Assembly: GCF_040797425.1 (NCBI RefSeq)
Contig: NZ_JBFNEH010000006.1
Location: 1-64,000 of the forward strand
Length of the DNA: 64,000 bases
DNA from: Symbiobacterium sp040797425
Lineage (GTDB): Bacteria > Bacillota > Sulfobacillia > Symbiobacteriales > Symbiobacteriaceae
Direction of reading: 5' to 3'
Shown here piece after piece: positions 1 through 8,664 of the stretch. The stretch's first letter is position 1; each line of letters starts with the position of its first letter. Position numbers and translations under genes: made by a program. The notes beneath the pieces were generated by a model that saw only the letters and a program-made list of their open reading frames with translations, made no database searches and was not told the DNA's origin.

Positions 1-49
1 GATTCAGCGCAGTCCGTCCGCGGGAGTGTGCTGAATCTTGACACTCCCG
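1..49. other. Interleaved inverted repeats at window edge
   Basis: Positions 1-8 (GATTCAGC) are the exact reverse complement of 30-37, and 21-29 (CGGGAGTGT) of 41-49. The pairs interleave (A-B-A'-B'), so RNA from either strand could form one of two hairpins or a tight pseudoknot. The connecting loop 38-40 is only 3 nt, which makes the full pseudoknot sterically doubtful. It lies downstream of the pheT terminator and so may belong to the leader of the next minus-strand gene outside the window. Confidence 0.4.
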
Positions 50-93
50 CCCCCGGAGACCTGGCTGCGTCCACCGTAAGCTCCGCCCCGTCC

Positions 94-136
94 GACAAAA
101 ACGGAGAGGCAGCCGCCGAAGCGGTTGCCTCTCCGT
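94..136 (-). terminator. Intrinsic terminator of pheST
   Basis: An 11-bp perfect stem (101-111 with 126-136) is followed on the minus strand by a run of T residues at 96-100. It lies about 85 bp past the pheT stop codon, as expected for the end of the pheST transcript. Confidence 0.9.
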
Positions 137-219
137 TCATCGTCACTCTGCCGTCCATCCCACGAGGTCGGCACCGAACCGACCACCCGGGGTGCGTGAC
201 CCCCGCCACCGCGGCTCCG

Positions 220-2841
220 TCAGCCCCGCAGCTCCGCCCCCAGCGCCTTCAGCGCAGCCAGGATGCGGCCCTGCACAGGCTCGAGATCGGCGTCGGTGAG
301 CGTGCGGTCGGCGGCCCGGAAGGTCAGGCGGAACGCCAGCGAGCGCTTGCCCGGGGCCACCCCCTCGCCCTGGTACAGGTCGAAGAGCTTCACGTCCTCC
401 AACAGCTCGCCGCCGGATTCCCGGATCACCGCCTCCACCTGGGCGGCGGGGAGGTCGACGTCGACCACGACCGCCAGGTCCCGGGCGACGGCGGGGAACC
501 GGGGCACCGGGTGGTAGACGGCCTGGGGCCGCATCGCCGCCAGCAGCGGGCCGAAGGCGATCTCGGCCACGTAGACCCGGGCGGGCAGTTCCCACTCGCG
601 CTGCACCCGCGGGTGCAGCTCGCCCAGGAGGCCAACCTGCTCACCGCCGATCACCAGGGCCGCCTGCCGACCCGGGTGCAGCACCGGGCTGTCGCTGCGG
701 ACGAAGCTGGCGCCCTCCACGCCAAGGCCCCACAGCAGGTGCTCGATCACGCCCTTGAGGGCGAAGAAGTCGGCGGGCTTCTCCGGGCTCCGCCAGCCCA
801 GCGGGGACAGGTTGCCCGTCATGGCCACGGCGAGCGCCAGCGGCTCGTCGGGCAGCTGCTGCCCTTCGATGGGGAGATAGACGTGGCTGATCTCGAACAG
901 CGCCAGGTCGCGGATCTGCCGGTTGACGTTGTACTTCACCACGTCCAGCAGCCCCGGCAGCAGCATCGTGCGCAGCGTCGAGCGCTCGTCGTACATCGGG
1001 TTCGCCAGGGTGAGGTACCGCCGGTGCGGGTCGTCGGCCGGCAGCCCCAGCATGTCGTACACCCGCGGGTGAACCAGCGAGTGCGTCAGGACCTCGGTGA
1101 GACCCGCCCCCGCCAGCAGGCGCCGCGCCGCCAGCTTCGCCTCCGCCTGGGGCGAACGGCCGCCACGGTTGGAGGCCAGCACGGGAAGCTCCAGCGGGAT
1201 CTGGTCGTAGCCCTCGCAGCGAGCGATCTCCTCGATCAGGTCCACCTCAATGGCGATGTCGCTGCGGCGGGTGGGAACGACGACGACCAGGATTTCGCCG
1301 TCGCCGGGGATCAGGCCCGCCAGCTGCTCGCCGGCCTCCTCCAGCGCCGCCCGGGCGGCTCGGGCCCAGGCCCGGTACGCCTCGGGGTCGGACGGTACCG
1401 GGGAGACCTGGTGCATGGCGGTCCAGACCGGCCGGCCGCCCAGGTCCTCGCCCTCCTCCTCCTCGGCCTCCGGGGCGCCGGCGGCCAGGTCGGCGATCAG
1501 GTCCTCAGGGCGCAGGACCGCCATGCCGAGGCTGCGCAGGTGCTCGGCCATCCGCTCGGGGGTGAGCTGCAGCCCCGTGAGGGCATTGGCCTTCTCGGTG
1601 CGCAGCAGGATGACGGGCGGGACGGTGGGACGCGGGTAGACATCCACGTGGCCGGCAATCACCGTGCCCCCGGCGAGGTCGGCCATGAGCTGCGCCGCCC
1701 GGTCGGCGGCCCGGATGCAACCGGAGGGGTCGACTCCCTTGGTGAACCGCTTGGACGCCTCGCTGGGCAGGTTGTAGCGCAGCGACGTGCGCCGGTTGTT
1801 GATGTTGTCGAAGTGGGCCGACTCGATGAGGATGTCCACCGTCTGGTCGGTGACCTCGGACTCCTCGCCGCCCATCACGCCGGCCAGGGCCACCGGCCCC
1901 TCGCCGTCGGCGATGACCAGCACGTTCTCGTCCAGGACCCGCTCCTGGCCGTCCAGGGTGGTGAACCGCTCGCCGTTACCGGCCCGGCGGACGATGATCT
2001 GCCGGCCGCGGATCTTCTCGTAGTCGAAGGTGTGCAGCGGCTGGCCCAGTTCGAGCATGACATAGTTGGCGATGTCCACGACGTTGTTGATCGGCCGCAT
2101 GCCCGCAGCGCGCACCCGGGCCTGGAGCCACAGCGGCGAGGGGCCGATCTTCACCCCGCGCACCACGCGCGCCACGTAGCGGCTGCAGAGGTCGGGGGCG
2201 TCGATGCGGATCTGGATGAAATCGTGGGTGTCCGTCCCCGGCTGGTCCGGCGTGTAGATCTCCGGCAGCCGCACCTCTGTCCCCAGGATCGCGGCCACCT
2301 CCTGGGCCACGCCGATCATGCTCTGGCAGTGGGCCGCGTAATTGGCCGTGAGGTCCAGCTCCAGGACCCAGTCGTTCAGGCCGAGCACCTCGGCCACATC
2401 CATGCCCGGCTCCAGCCCCTGGTCGGCGGGCAGAATCAGGATACCGTCGGCGTCATCGCCCACCTGCAGTTCCACCTCGGAGCAGAGCATGCCGTGGGAA
2501 TCCAGGCCCCGGAGCTTCTTCACCCCCATCTCCACGCCGCCGGGCAGCTTGGCACCGGGCACAGCCGCCGGCACCAGGGCACCCACCGTGACGTTCTGGG
2601 CGCCGGTGAGGATCTGCAGCACCTGGCCGCCGCCCACGTCCACCTGGCAGACCCAGAGGGTGTCGGCGTTCGGATGGTGCTCCATGGCCACCACCCGGCC
2701 CACCACGACCCCCTCCACCCCGGGGTTCGCGGACCTCAGGTTCTCCACCACCACGCCCCGGGCCGTCAGCCGCTCGGCCAGTTCCTGCGGGGAGAGGTCC
2801 ACCTGCACATACTCCTTCAGCCAGTTGTACGAAACCTGCAT
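220..2841 (-). CDS. pheT: Phenylalanine-tRNA ligase beta subunit
   Basis: Beta subunit of the alpha2-beta2 cytoplasmic enzyme that charges tRNA-Phe. The 873-residue product shows the N-terminal tRNA-binding OB fold (about residues 40-150), the B3/B4 editing region (about 210-400), the B5 domain ending in the DLIEEIARCEGYDQIP segment, and the C-terminal FDX-ACB domain. It is longer than the usual ~800 residues: an acidic, Ala/Glu-rich insert occupies about residues 445-515 inside B5. The ATG at 2841 has a GGGGGAGG ribosome-binding site 8 nt upstream. It follows pheS by 19 bp and shares the T-box-controlled transcript. Confidence 0.97.
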   Translation of the reverse strand: MQVSYNWLKEYVQVDLSPQELAERLTARGVVVENLRSANPGVEGVVVGRVVAMEHHPNADTLWVCQVDVGGGQVLQILTGAQNVTVGALVPAAVPGAKLPGGVEMGVKKLRGLDSHGMLCSEVELQVGDDADGILILPADQGLEPGMDVAEVLGLNDWVLELDLTANYAAHCQSMIGVAQEVAAILGTEVRLPEIYTPDQPGTDTHDFIQIRIDAPDLCSRYVARVVRGVKIGPSPLWLQARVRAAGMRPINNVVDIANYVMLELGQPLHTFDYEKIRGRQIIVRRAGNGERFTTLDGQERVLDENVLVIADGEGPVALAGVMGGEESEVTDQTVDILIESAHFDNINNRRTSLRYNLPSEASKRFTKGVDPSGCIRAADRAAQLMADLAGGTVIAGHVDVYPRPTVPPVILLRTEKANALTGLQLTPERMAEHLRSLGMAVLRPEDLIADLAAGAPEAEEEEGEDLGGRPVWTAMHQVSPVPSDPEAYRAWARAARAALEEAGEQLAGLIPGDGEILVVVVPTRRSDIAIEVDLIEEIARCEGYDQIPLELPVLASNRGGRSPQAEAKLAARRLLAGAGLTEVLTHSLVHPRVYDMLGLPADDPHRRYLTLANPMYDERSTLRTMLLPGLLDVVKYNVNRQIRDLALFEISHVYLPIEGQQLPDEPLALAVAMTGNLSPLGWRSPEKPADFFALKGVIEHLLWGLGVEGASFVRSDSPVLHPGRQAALVIGGEQVGLLGELHPRVQREWELPARVYVAEIAFGPLLAAMRPQAVYHPVPRFPAVARDLAVVVDVDLPAAQVEAVIRESGGELLEDVKLFDLYQGEGVAPGKRSLAFRLTFRAADRTLTDADLEPVQGRILAALKALGAELRG

Positions 2842-2860
2842 GTGTGCCGCCTCCCCCTCG

Positions 2861-3895
2861 CTAGAACTGCCTCAGGAACCGCATATCGTTGTTGACGAAG
2901 TGCCGGATGTCCTCGATGCCGTACATCAGCATCGCCACCCGCTCGGGGCCGTATCCGAAGGCCCAGCCGGAGACCTCCTCGGGATCGTAGCCGCCGGCCC
3001 GGAGCACGTTCGGGTGCACCATGCCGGAGCCGCCGATCTCGATCCAGCCCGAGCCCTTGCACGTGCGGCAGCCCTTGCCGCCGCAGAAGATGCACGAGAT
3101 GTCCATCTCCGCCGAGGGCTCCGTGAACGGGAAGTACGAAGGCCGCAGGCGGATGCCCACGTTGGGGCCGAAGAGGCCGCGGGCCATCTCGGTAAGGGCC
3201 CCCTTCAGCGAGGCCATGGTGATGCCCTTGTCGATCACCAGCCCCTCGACCTGGTGGAACATCATGGCGTGGGTCGCGTCCTCGAAGTCACGCCGGAAGA
3301 CCCGGCCGGGACAGATGATCTTCACCGGCGTGCGGCCCTTGGCGACCTCGAGCATGTACCGGATCTGCGTGTTGGAGGTATGCGTGCGCAGCAGCACCTC
3401 GTCGGTGATGAAGAGCGAGTCCTGCGCGTCGCGCGCCGGGTGGCCCTTGGGGATGTTCAGCGCCTCGAAGTTGTACCAGTCGGTCTCCACCTGGCGCGAC
3501 TCGGCCACCTCGTAGCCCATGGCGATGAAGATCTCCTCGATGCGGTGGATCACCTGGTTCAGGATGTGCAGATGGCCGCGGCGCACCGGCTCGCCAGGCA
3601 GGGTCACGTCCACCCGCTCCGCCTCCAGCCGGGCGGCCAGCTCGGCTTCGGCCAGCACCTGCTCCCGGGCGTCCAGCGCGGCGGTGATCGCCTGCTTGAT
3701 CTCGTTGCCCAGGGCGCCCATCGCCTTGCGTTCCTCCACCGTGGGGAGCTTGCCGAGGCCGCTCAGGGCGCGGTTCAGCTCAGACTTCTTGCCGAGGTAG
3801 CGCACGCGCATCTCCTGGATGGTTGCCACGTCCGCCGCCTTGGCGATGGCCTCCAAGGCCTCATCGCGCAGCTTCAGCAACTGGTCCTTCAACAA
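2861..3895 (-). CDS. pheS: Phenylalanine-tRNA ligase alpha subunit
   Basis: Catalytic alpha subunit of phenylalanyl-tRNA synthetase (class II). An N-terminal coiled-coil arm is followed by the class II core with motif 2 (CPGRVFRRD) and motif 3 (GWAFGYGPER). The open frame extends up to 4048 but that part is the T-box leader. I choose TTG at 3895 (or the adjacent TTG at 3892) because GGAGG lies 5 (or 8) nt before it and the protein then has 344 residues, normal for PheS. Two Cys pairs (CIFCGGKGCRTC) give a possible zinc-knuckle insertion. Expression should rise when uncharged tRNA-Phe accumulates. Confidence 0.96.
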   Translation of the reverse strand: MLKDQLLKLRDEALEAIAKAADVATIQEMRVRYLGKKSELNRALSGLGKLPTVEERKAMGALGNEIKQAITAALDAREQVLAEAELAARLEAERVDVTLPGEPVRRGHLHILNQVIHRIEEIFIAMGYEVAESRQVETDWYNFEALNIPKGHPARDAQDSLFITDEVLLRTHTSNTQIRYMLEVAKGRTPVKIICPGRVFRRDFEDATHAMMFHQVEGLVIDKGITMASLKGALTEMARGLFGPNVGIRLRPSYFPFTEPSAEMDISCIFCGGKGCRTCKGSGWIEIGGSGMVHPNVLRAGGYDPEEVSGWAFGYGPERVAMLMYGIEDIRHFVNNDMRFLRQF

Positions 3896-3914
3896 GGCCA
3901 CCTCCGGGAAAATC

Positions 3915-4246
3915 AAGATGAGCGCCTTCGTCCCCAACGGGACGAAAGCGCTCGCTTCCGCGGTACCACCCGATTTGAGCCCTGCAGGGCTCCGCTCGTC
4001 CAGGCGCCAGCACGCCCCCCTCCTGTAACGGGAAGGACCCGTCCCCACCTACTCAGTCTTCCCGACTCCATCTTGCCGGACCCATCCAGGCCCGGCTTGG
4101 AAGCCGTTCAGCGGGGCAGCTCCGGAGGGAACTTCACACGGCGGGCGGAGAGCCGGCTTCCAGTCGGGGCCTGGCCTCCCTGGACACCGCCACTGCCGGT
4201 TACTTTCCTCCATCACAGCCGTTGACAACAGTGCCACAACCTGTGC
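3915..4246 (-). promoter_or_regulatory. T-box leader of pheST
   Basis: The minus strand carries the T-box core GGTGGTACCGCG (3959-3970), which pairs with the acceptor end of uncharged tRNA. Directly after it is a terminator hairpin with 15-nt arms (3939-3953 with 3920-3934, one C-A mismatch, loop of 4) followed by a U-rich stretch. The ~330-nt distance from the promoter leaves room for Stem I. A UUC triplet at 4129-4131 is a candidate Phe specifier, but I have not folded Stem I, so that part is tentative. Confidence 0.9.
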
Positions 4247-4251
4247 AGTTG

Positions 4252-4280
4252 AGTATAGCAAACGACTACTGGACTGTAAA
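4252..4280 (-). promoter_or_regulatory. Sigma-A promoter for pheST leader
   Basis: On the minus strand TTTACA (4275-4280) and TATACT (4252-4257) are separated by exactly 17 bp. Transcription would start near 4245, just ahead of the T-box leader. The -35 box overlaps the last codons of the upstream YqzL-like gene. Confidence 0.85.
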
Positions 4281-4370
4281 GCGCTTATACAGCAGGTAAG
4301 CGATGATGGAACCGGTGTGGGAGAAGATGGTCCAGAGCACCTCAGCGGTAGCGGAGTTGGGGTTGGTCAA
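4266..4370 (-). CDS. yqzL: YqzL-family small protein
   Basis: A 34-codon reading frame that starts at TTG (4370) with GGGAG 7 nt upstream and stops with TAG at 4266-4268. The product has the YqzL pattern: a Trp-containing short helix followed by HTGSIIAYLLYK, which resembles the conserved core of Bacillus YqzL (a ~47-residue protein of unknown function). It has its own strong promoter at 4419-4447. Its 3' end contains the pheS -35 box. The product is shorter than usual for the family. Function is unknown. Confidence 0.75.
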   Translation of the reverse strand: MTNPNSATAEVLWTIFSHTGSIIAYLLYKRFTVQ

Positions 4371-4418
4371 GCCGCCACTCCCTCCCTCTGCCCTTGTTCC
4401 ATTTGTCCGACATCGGGT

Positions 4419-4447
4419 ATTATAGCATGCCCCCCACCGCCCCTCAA
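4419..4447 (-). promoter_or_regulatory. Strong sigma-A promoter for yqzL-like gene
   Basis: Minus-strand TTGAGG (4442-4447), 17-bp spacer, perfect TATAAT (4419-4424) with an extended TGC just before it. It stands out in an otherwise GC-rich stretch and points to the small gene at 4266-4370. Confidence 0.85.
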
Positions 4448-4897
4448 GGCTTCACCGTGCGAACATAGTGCAGCCGTGAAGCGGGCAAGAAAGGAAACCG
4501 CACCACCGCGATGCCGAAAAATGGAAGCCCTGCCCGAGCGCTCGACAAGCGCTTCCAGGCAAGGCTGGCAAAGGCGGGGCATGCCACCGCTTCCATCTCT
4601 GCAGACAGCCGGGGCGCCGAGCCCCGCTGCCCTGGCCGGGGCGGGAGTACGAGGGCCTGGCCGGGCAGGGTGAGCGAAGCCGCGTTGCTGGCGCCGGTTC
4701 AGGCTCCGCAGGCGGACGGCGCGGCGCAGCGGAGCGAACTGCGCAGCGAGCACGCCCGTCCGCCGAGGAGCACTACCGCCGGTCTGCGCCAGCGGCGGCG
4801 AGCCGCCCTGCCCGGGCACCCGCCATGCGCTTCCAGTCGGGGCGAGGCAGGGCGCGCGAAACCGCGTTGCTGGCGCCGGTTCAGGCTCCGCAGAAGC
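4448..4897. repeat. Gene-free interval with 32-bp direct repeat
   Basis: No convincing gene. A 32-bp sequence at 4680-4711 recurs exactly at 4862-4893, with weaker similarity extending about 15 bp upstream of each copy. Next to the first copy, GGCGGACGG (4711-4719) and CCGTCCGCC (4756-4764) can form a stem with a 36-nt loop. The second copy abuts the stop codon of the pyruvyl transferase gene, so transcripts of that operon run into it. No clear U-tract terminator is visible. Confidence 0.6.
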
Positions 4898-5995
4898 TCA
4901 CCCCTTCGGCAGCAACTCCACCGCCAGCTCCGCATTCAGCCGGGCCAGCGGCACCAGCCGGTCCATATGCCGGAGCAGCTCCTCCCGACAGGCGTCCGCG
5001 TTCCCAAGCGCCCGCCGCCCCGCCGCCGCCACCGCCTCCGGGTCAAGCGCTCCGAGGCTTCCCGCCACCGGCTGCCCGATCAGGCGCAGGAACGCGTCGT
5101 TCTTCGGATCGTACGAGAGACCCACCAGCGGCACCCCACTCATGGCGGCGAACACCAGCGAGTGGTACCGGAGCCCCACCAGCAGGTTGCACCGGGCGAT
5201 CATCGCCCGCAGTTCCTCGTAGTTGTACGTCCCCTGCAACACCACCGCAGGCGACTGCATGTGCGCGGCCACCGCCTGGCCGGCCGCCACGTCCTTCTGC
5301 TGCTGCATGGGGATGAAGACCACCGCCGCCCCGAACTCCCGGGCCAGCTGATCCAGCGCCCGGGCGAGGCCCGGTTCGTTTTCCCCTTCCCCCTGCTTCC
5401 ACGGCCGCACCGAAACGCCGATCAGCGGACGGCTCACGTCCACGCCGGCGGTGCGGAGCAGCGCCTCCCCCCACTCGGGGTCCGCGGGGCCGAGGGTGAG
5501 AGCCGCGTCGGCCGTCACCGTGATGGGCGGCCGGCGCACCCCGAGCCGCCGGAAGGCCTCGGCCGCCTCCGGGTCGCGGGCGGTGATCAGGTTCACCCGG
5601 TTCACGATCAGCGGCACCAGCACCTTGCCCAGAGGCCGCACAATGGGGCCCACGCCCTGGGCGTAGAACATCACCGGCCTGCGCCGGATCTGCGCCAGCG
5701 TGGCCAGGCCGAGGTAGTAGATGAGCGACCGGCTGCTGGTGACGTCCTGCAGCAGGCTGCCGCCGCCGAACATCACCAGGTCGGCCCGCCCGATGGCCTC
5801 CCAGATGGCCTTGAGGTCGCTGCGGCTGACGGCGCGGATGCCGTGCAGGCTGCGCGTCTGCGCGGCCGTGCCCGAGATGGCGGTGAAGGTCACGTCCGGA
5901 CGCAGCTCGCCGATCGACCGCCGGATGCCCGCAAGCATCGCCTCGTCGCCTGCGTTGTGGAAACCGTAATACCCGGCGATCAAGATCTCAGCCAC
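4898..5995 (-). CDS. csaB: CsaB-type polysaccharide pyruvyl transferase
   Basis: Likely adds a ketal-linked pyruvate to a cell-wall polysaccharide; in S-layer bacteria this creates the ligand for SLH domains. The 365-residue product begins with a Rossmann-like segment (AGYYGFHNAGDEAML) and has the family features GGGSLLQD and a C-terminal NLLVGLRYHSLVFA motif with the conserved His. The start is GTG at 5995 with AGGAGGGAG 5 nt upstream. It is the last gene of a polysaccharide operon, which fits pyruvylation as a late step. No SLH protein is encoded in the window, so the S-layer link is inference. Confidence 0.9.
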   Translation of the reverse strand: MAEILIAGYYGFHNAGDEAMLAGIRRSIGELRPDVTFTAISGTAAQTRSLHGIRAVSRSDLKAIWEAIGRADLVMFGGGSLLQDVTSSRSLIYYLGLATLAQIRRRPVMFYAQGVGPIVRPLGKVLVPLIVNRVNLITARDPEAAEAFRRLGVRRPPITVTADAALTLGPADPEWGEALLRTAGVDVSRPLIGVSVRPWKQGEGENEPGLARALDQLAREFGAAVVFIPMQQQKDVAAGQAVAAHMQSPAVVLQGTYNYEELRAMIARCNLLVGLRYHSLVFAAMSGVPLVGLSYDPKNDAFLRLIGQPVAGSLGALDPEAVAAAGRRALGNADACREELLRHMDRLVPLARLNAELAVELLPKG

Positions 5996-6022
5996 AGTTG
6001 CTCCCTCCTTCCACCCGGCTCA

Positions 6023-7588
6023 TCACGCACGCCTCCGCAGCCGGCGCACGGCCCGCTCCACAACCTCCGCCCCTTCCCGGTTGCCCAGGAGAAGGGCAAG
6101 GCCCACATGCACTGCCACCACCACGCCCAGCCCGGGGAAGAGCCGCACCGACTGCGCCAGCAGTCCGCTGCCCGGCGCCACCGCCGAGAGCAGCCGGAAG
6201 AGCCCCCAACCCGCCAGGGCGCCGGCCGCCGCGGTGCAGAGGTTGACGCCGACGCGGGCGGCCAGTTCCCGCCCGCCGATCGTTCCCAGCTGCGCCCGCA
6301 GCCGCCAGAGCAGGAAGGCGACCGAGACCAGGGTGGCGAGGGTCTGCCCCAGCGCCAGCCCTCCGTGGGCCAGCGGCCCGGCCAGGGCCAACTTGAACAG
6401 CAGGCTGAAGGCAACCAACACGGCGGCCGCCTGCATCGGGGTGCGGGGGTCCTGCATGGCCCAGAAGCAGCGGTTCAGGAAGTCCTGCCAGCCGAAGAGC
6501 AGAATGCCCGGCGCGTAGAACAGCAACGCATACGCCGTGGCCCGGGTGGCCGCCGGGTCGAACGCCCCCCGCTCGAAGATGAGCTGCACGATGGGCTCCC
6601 GGAAGACCAGGAGGCCGATGGCCATGGGCAGTAGCACGAAGCTGAGGATGCGGAGGCCGCGCGCGGCGCTCTGGCCCAGCTCCTCCCTGTTCCCCTCGGC
6701 CGCTTCCGACGCCAGGGTGGGGTAGAGCACCGTGGCGATGGCGGCGCCCACCACGCCGTAGGGCAGGGAGTTGACCCGCACGGCATAGTTCAGGGCCGAG
6801 ATGGAGCCCTCGGCCAGCCCCGAGGCCAGGAACCGGTCGAAGAAGTCCTGAATCTGAATGACCCCGGTGGTGACCAGCACCGGGAGAATCAGCCGCCCCA
6901 CCTGCGCCAGGCCCGGGTCGTGCCAGTCGATCCGCGGTCTGTAGACGAAGCCGAGGCGGCGCAGTCCGGGCAGCAGCATCAGGGCGCCCGCGGCGGCACC
7001 GACCACCACGGCCTGAGCGACCCAGTGGACCTGGGAAGGCTGCGCCACGAGCAGCAGCGTCAGCACCACCGGCAGGTTGTTCACCATGCCGACGAAGGCA
7101 GGGGCGGTAAAGCGCTGGTTGGCGTTGAGCACGGCCGTCGCCACGCCGGCGAGCCCCATGAAGAGGAGCATCGGCAGCATGGTGCGGGTGAGCGAAATCG
7201 TCAGGGCCTGCACTTGGGCGGGGAACCGGGGCACCAGCGCCGGCACGAACCAGGGCGCCAACGCCCAGCCCAGGAGCAGCAGCAGCACCGTCACCAGCAG
7301 GGTCAGGGTGAGCACGCTCCGGACCAGGTTTTCGGCCGCGCGTTCCCCCTGCCGCTGCAGCACCTCCCGGTAGACGGGAATGAAGACCATCACCAGGCCG
7401 GCGCTGACGGTGGCGAAGAGCGAGTACGGCAGGTCCTGCGCCGTCAGGTAGGCATCCGTGGTATAGCTCGCACCGAACCGGGCGGCCAGGAGCATCTCCC
7501 GCACGTAGCCGAGGATGCGGCTCAGGATCGTGGCGCCCGAGATGATGGTCGCGGCCTTCACCAGGGTGCGCGGGGTCGCGGCCATCAT
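6023..7588 (-). CDS. murJ: MurJ/MviN-family lipid flippase
   Basis: Polytopic membrane protein of the MOP superfamily with about 14 hydrophobic segments across 521 residues. The N-terminal signature (ILSRILGYVREMLLAARFG) is typical of MurJ. The family flips lipid-linked glycans such as lipid II across the membrane. In this operon it could serve either peptidoglycan synthesis or, as a Wzx substitute, the secondary polymer built by the neighbouring glycosyltransferases. Its ATG at 7588 overlaps the stop codon of the upstream glycosyltransferase (ATGA), so translation is probably coupled. Confidence 0.92.
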   Translation of the reverse strand: MMAATPRTLVKAATIISGATILSRILGYVREMLLAARFGASYTTDAYLTAQDLPYSLFATVSAGLVMVFIPVYREVLQRQGERAAENLVRSVLTLTLLVTVLLLLLGWALAPWFVPALVPRFPAQVQALTISLTRTMLPMLLFMGLAGVATAVLNANQRFTAPAFVGMVNNLPVVLTLLLVAQPSQVHWVAQAVVVGAAAGALMLLPGLRRLGFVYRPRIDWHDPGLAQVGRLILPVLVTTGVIQIQDFFDRFLASGLAEGSISALNYAVRVNSLPYGVVGAAIATVLYPTLASEAAEGNREELGQSAARGLRILSFVLLPMAIGLLVFREPIVQLIFERGAFDPAATRATAYALLFYAPGILLFGWQDFLNRCFWAMQDPRTPMQAAAVLVAFSLLFKLALAGPLAHGGLALGQTLATLVSVAFLLWRLRAQLGTIGGRELAARVGVNLCTAAAGALAGWGLFRLLSAVAPGSGLLAQSVRLFPGLGVVVAVHVGLALLLGNREGAEVVERAVRRLRRRA

Positions 7589-8664
7589 CGCGCTATCAAC
7601 TCCTCATAGAGTGCGTCGGTCTCGGCGGCCATTCGGTCGGCGCTGAACTGAGCGGCTGCGCGCGCCCGCCCGGCGGCGCCCATGCGGGCGGCCAGTGCGG
7701 GGTCCGCCAGCAGCCGGCGGATCGCCCCGGCCAGGGCCTGCGGATCCTCCGGCTCGACCAGGAAGCCGGTCTCGCCGTGCGCCACCACCTCGGACAGCCC
7801 GCCCGTGCAGGACGCGACCACCGGGCGGCCGGCGGCCATCCCCTCCACCGCCACCAGCCCGAGCCCCTCCGAGCGGGAGGGCACCGCCAGGATGCCGATC
7901 CGACTCAGGAAGGCCGGAACGTCGGAGACGAAGCCGACAAAATCCACCGGCAGCCCCGCCGCCTGCGCCTCCAGCGCGGCGCGCTGAGAGCCGTCGCCGC
8001 CGATCAGCAGGCGGGCCTCGCCCCTGAGCTCCGCCATGGCGGCGATGAGCACGTCGAAGCCCTTCTCCCGCTCCAACCGGCCGAGGGCCCCCACCACCCC
8101 GGGAACGGGCGGTTGCGCCGCCTCATACGACCGGGTGTCGACGCCCCCGTGGATCACGCGCACGCGCCCGGGGTCGGCCCCCTGGGCAATCAGCGCGTCG
8201 CGCACGGCCACGGAGACGGCCACAATGCGGTCGGCCAGGTGCCGCACCGCCAGGGTGCGGAGCAGGCTCCCGGCCTCCCGGATCTGCACCGACGCCTCGG
8301 CGGCCGAGGCGAAGCCGTGCTTGGTGTAAATCACCCGGGCGCCCGCCAGCCGGCCGGCGATGCGCCCGGACAGGGCGCCGTGGGCCTGCACGATCTGCGG
8401 GCGCCAGCTGCGCATGAGGGCCAGCAGCCCCTGCACCGCAGGCCAGGAGAGGGAGCGGTCGGCCCCGGGGTAGAGGAAGACCGGCACGCCGGCGCGCCGA
8501 AGGGCGGCCGCCAGCGCCCCGTCGGGGCAGGCCACCGCCACCTCGTAACGTGCGGCGATGCGGGGCTGGGTGACCAGCGTGAGCACGTACCGGCCCGCAC
8601 CGCCAATGTTGGTATCGCTGCACACGTGCAGGACCCTGGGCTTGCCGGATTTCGCTGAAGTCAA
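7585..8664 (-). CDS. Family 4 glycosyltransferase
   Basis: Cytoplasmic GT-B glycosyltransferase, 359 residues. The N-terminal half begins with VLHVCSDTNIGGAGRYV, with the Gly-rich acceptor loop typical of GT4. The C-terminal half has the donor-binding GALGRLEREKGFDVLI segment and the PSRSEGLGLVAVEGMAAGRPVV EX7E motif. It likely adds a sugar to a lipid-linked intermediate of the polysaccharide made by this operon. It overlaps both neighbours by 4 bp. The sugar specificity cannot be read from the sequence. Confidence 0.93.
   Translation of the reverse strand: MTSAKSGKPRVLHVCSDTNIGGAGRYVLTLVTQPRIAARYEVAVACPDGALAAALRRAGVPVFLYPGADRSLSWPAVQGLLALMRSWRPQIVQAHGALSGRIAGRLAGARVIYTKHGFASAAEASVQIREAGSLLRTLAVRHLADRIVAVSVAVRDALIAQGADPGRVRVIHGGVDTRSYEAAQPPVPGVVGALGRLEREKGFDVLIAAMAELRGEARLLIGGDGSQRAALEAQAAGLPVDFVGFVSDVPAFLSRIGILAVPSRSEGLGLVAVEGMAAGRPVVASCTGGLSEVVAHGETGFLVEPEDPQALAGAIRRLLADPALAARMGAAGRARAAAQFSADRMAAETDALYEELIAR

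Noticed and set aside
28..2895. A 955-residue open frame on the plus strand opposite pheT
   Set aside because: It is antisense to a clear pheT, has the composition expected from GC-rich shadow frames (His/Gln/Arg/Gly-rich) and lacks a ribosome-binding site. Many similar plus-strand frames opposite other genes were dropped for the same reason.
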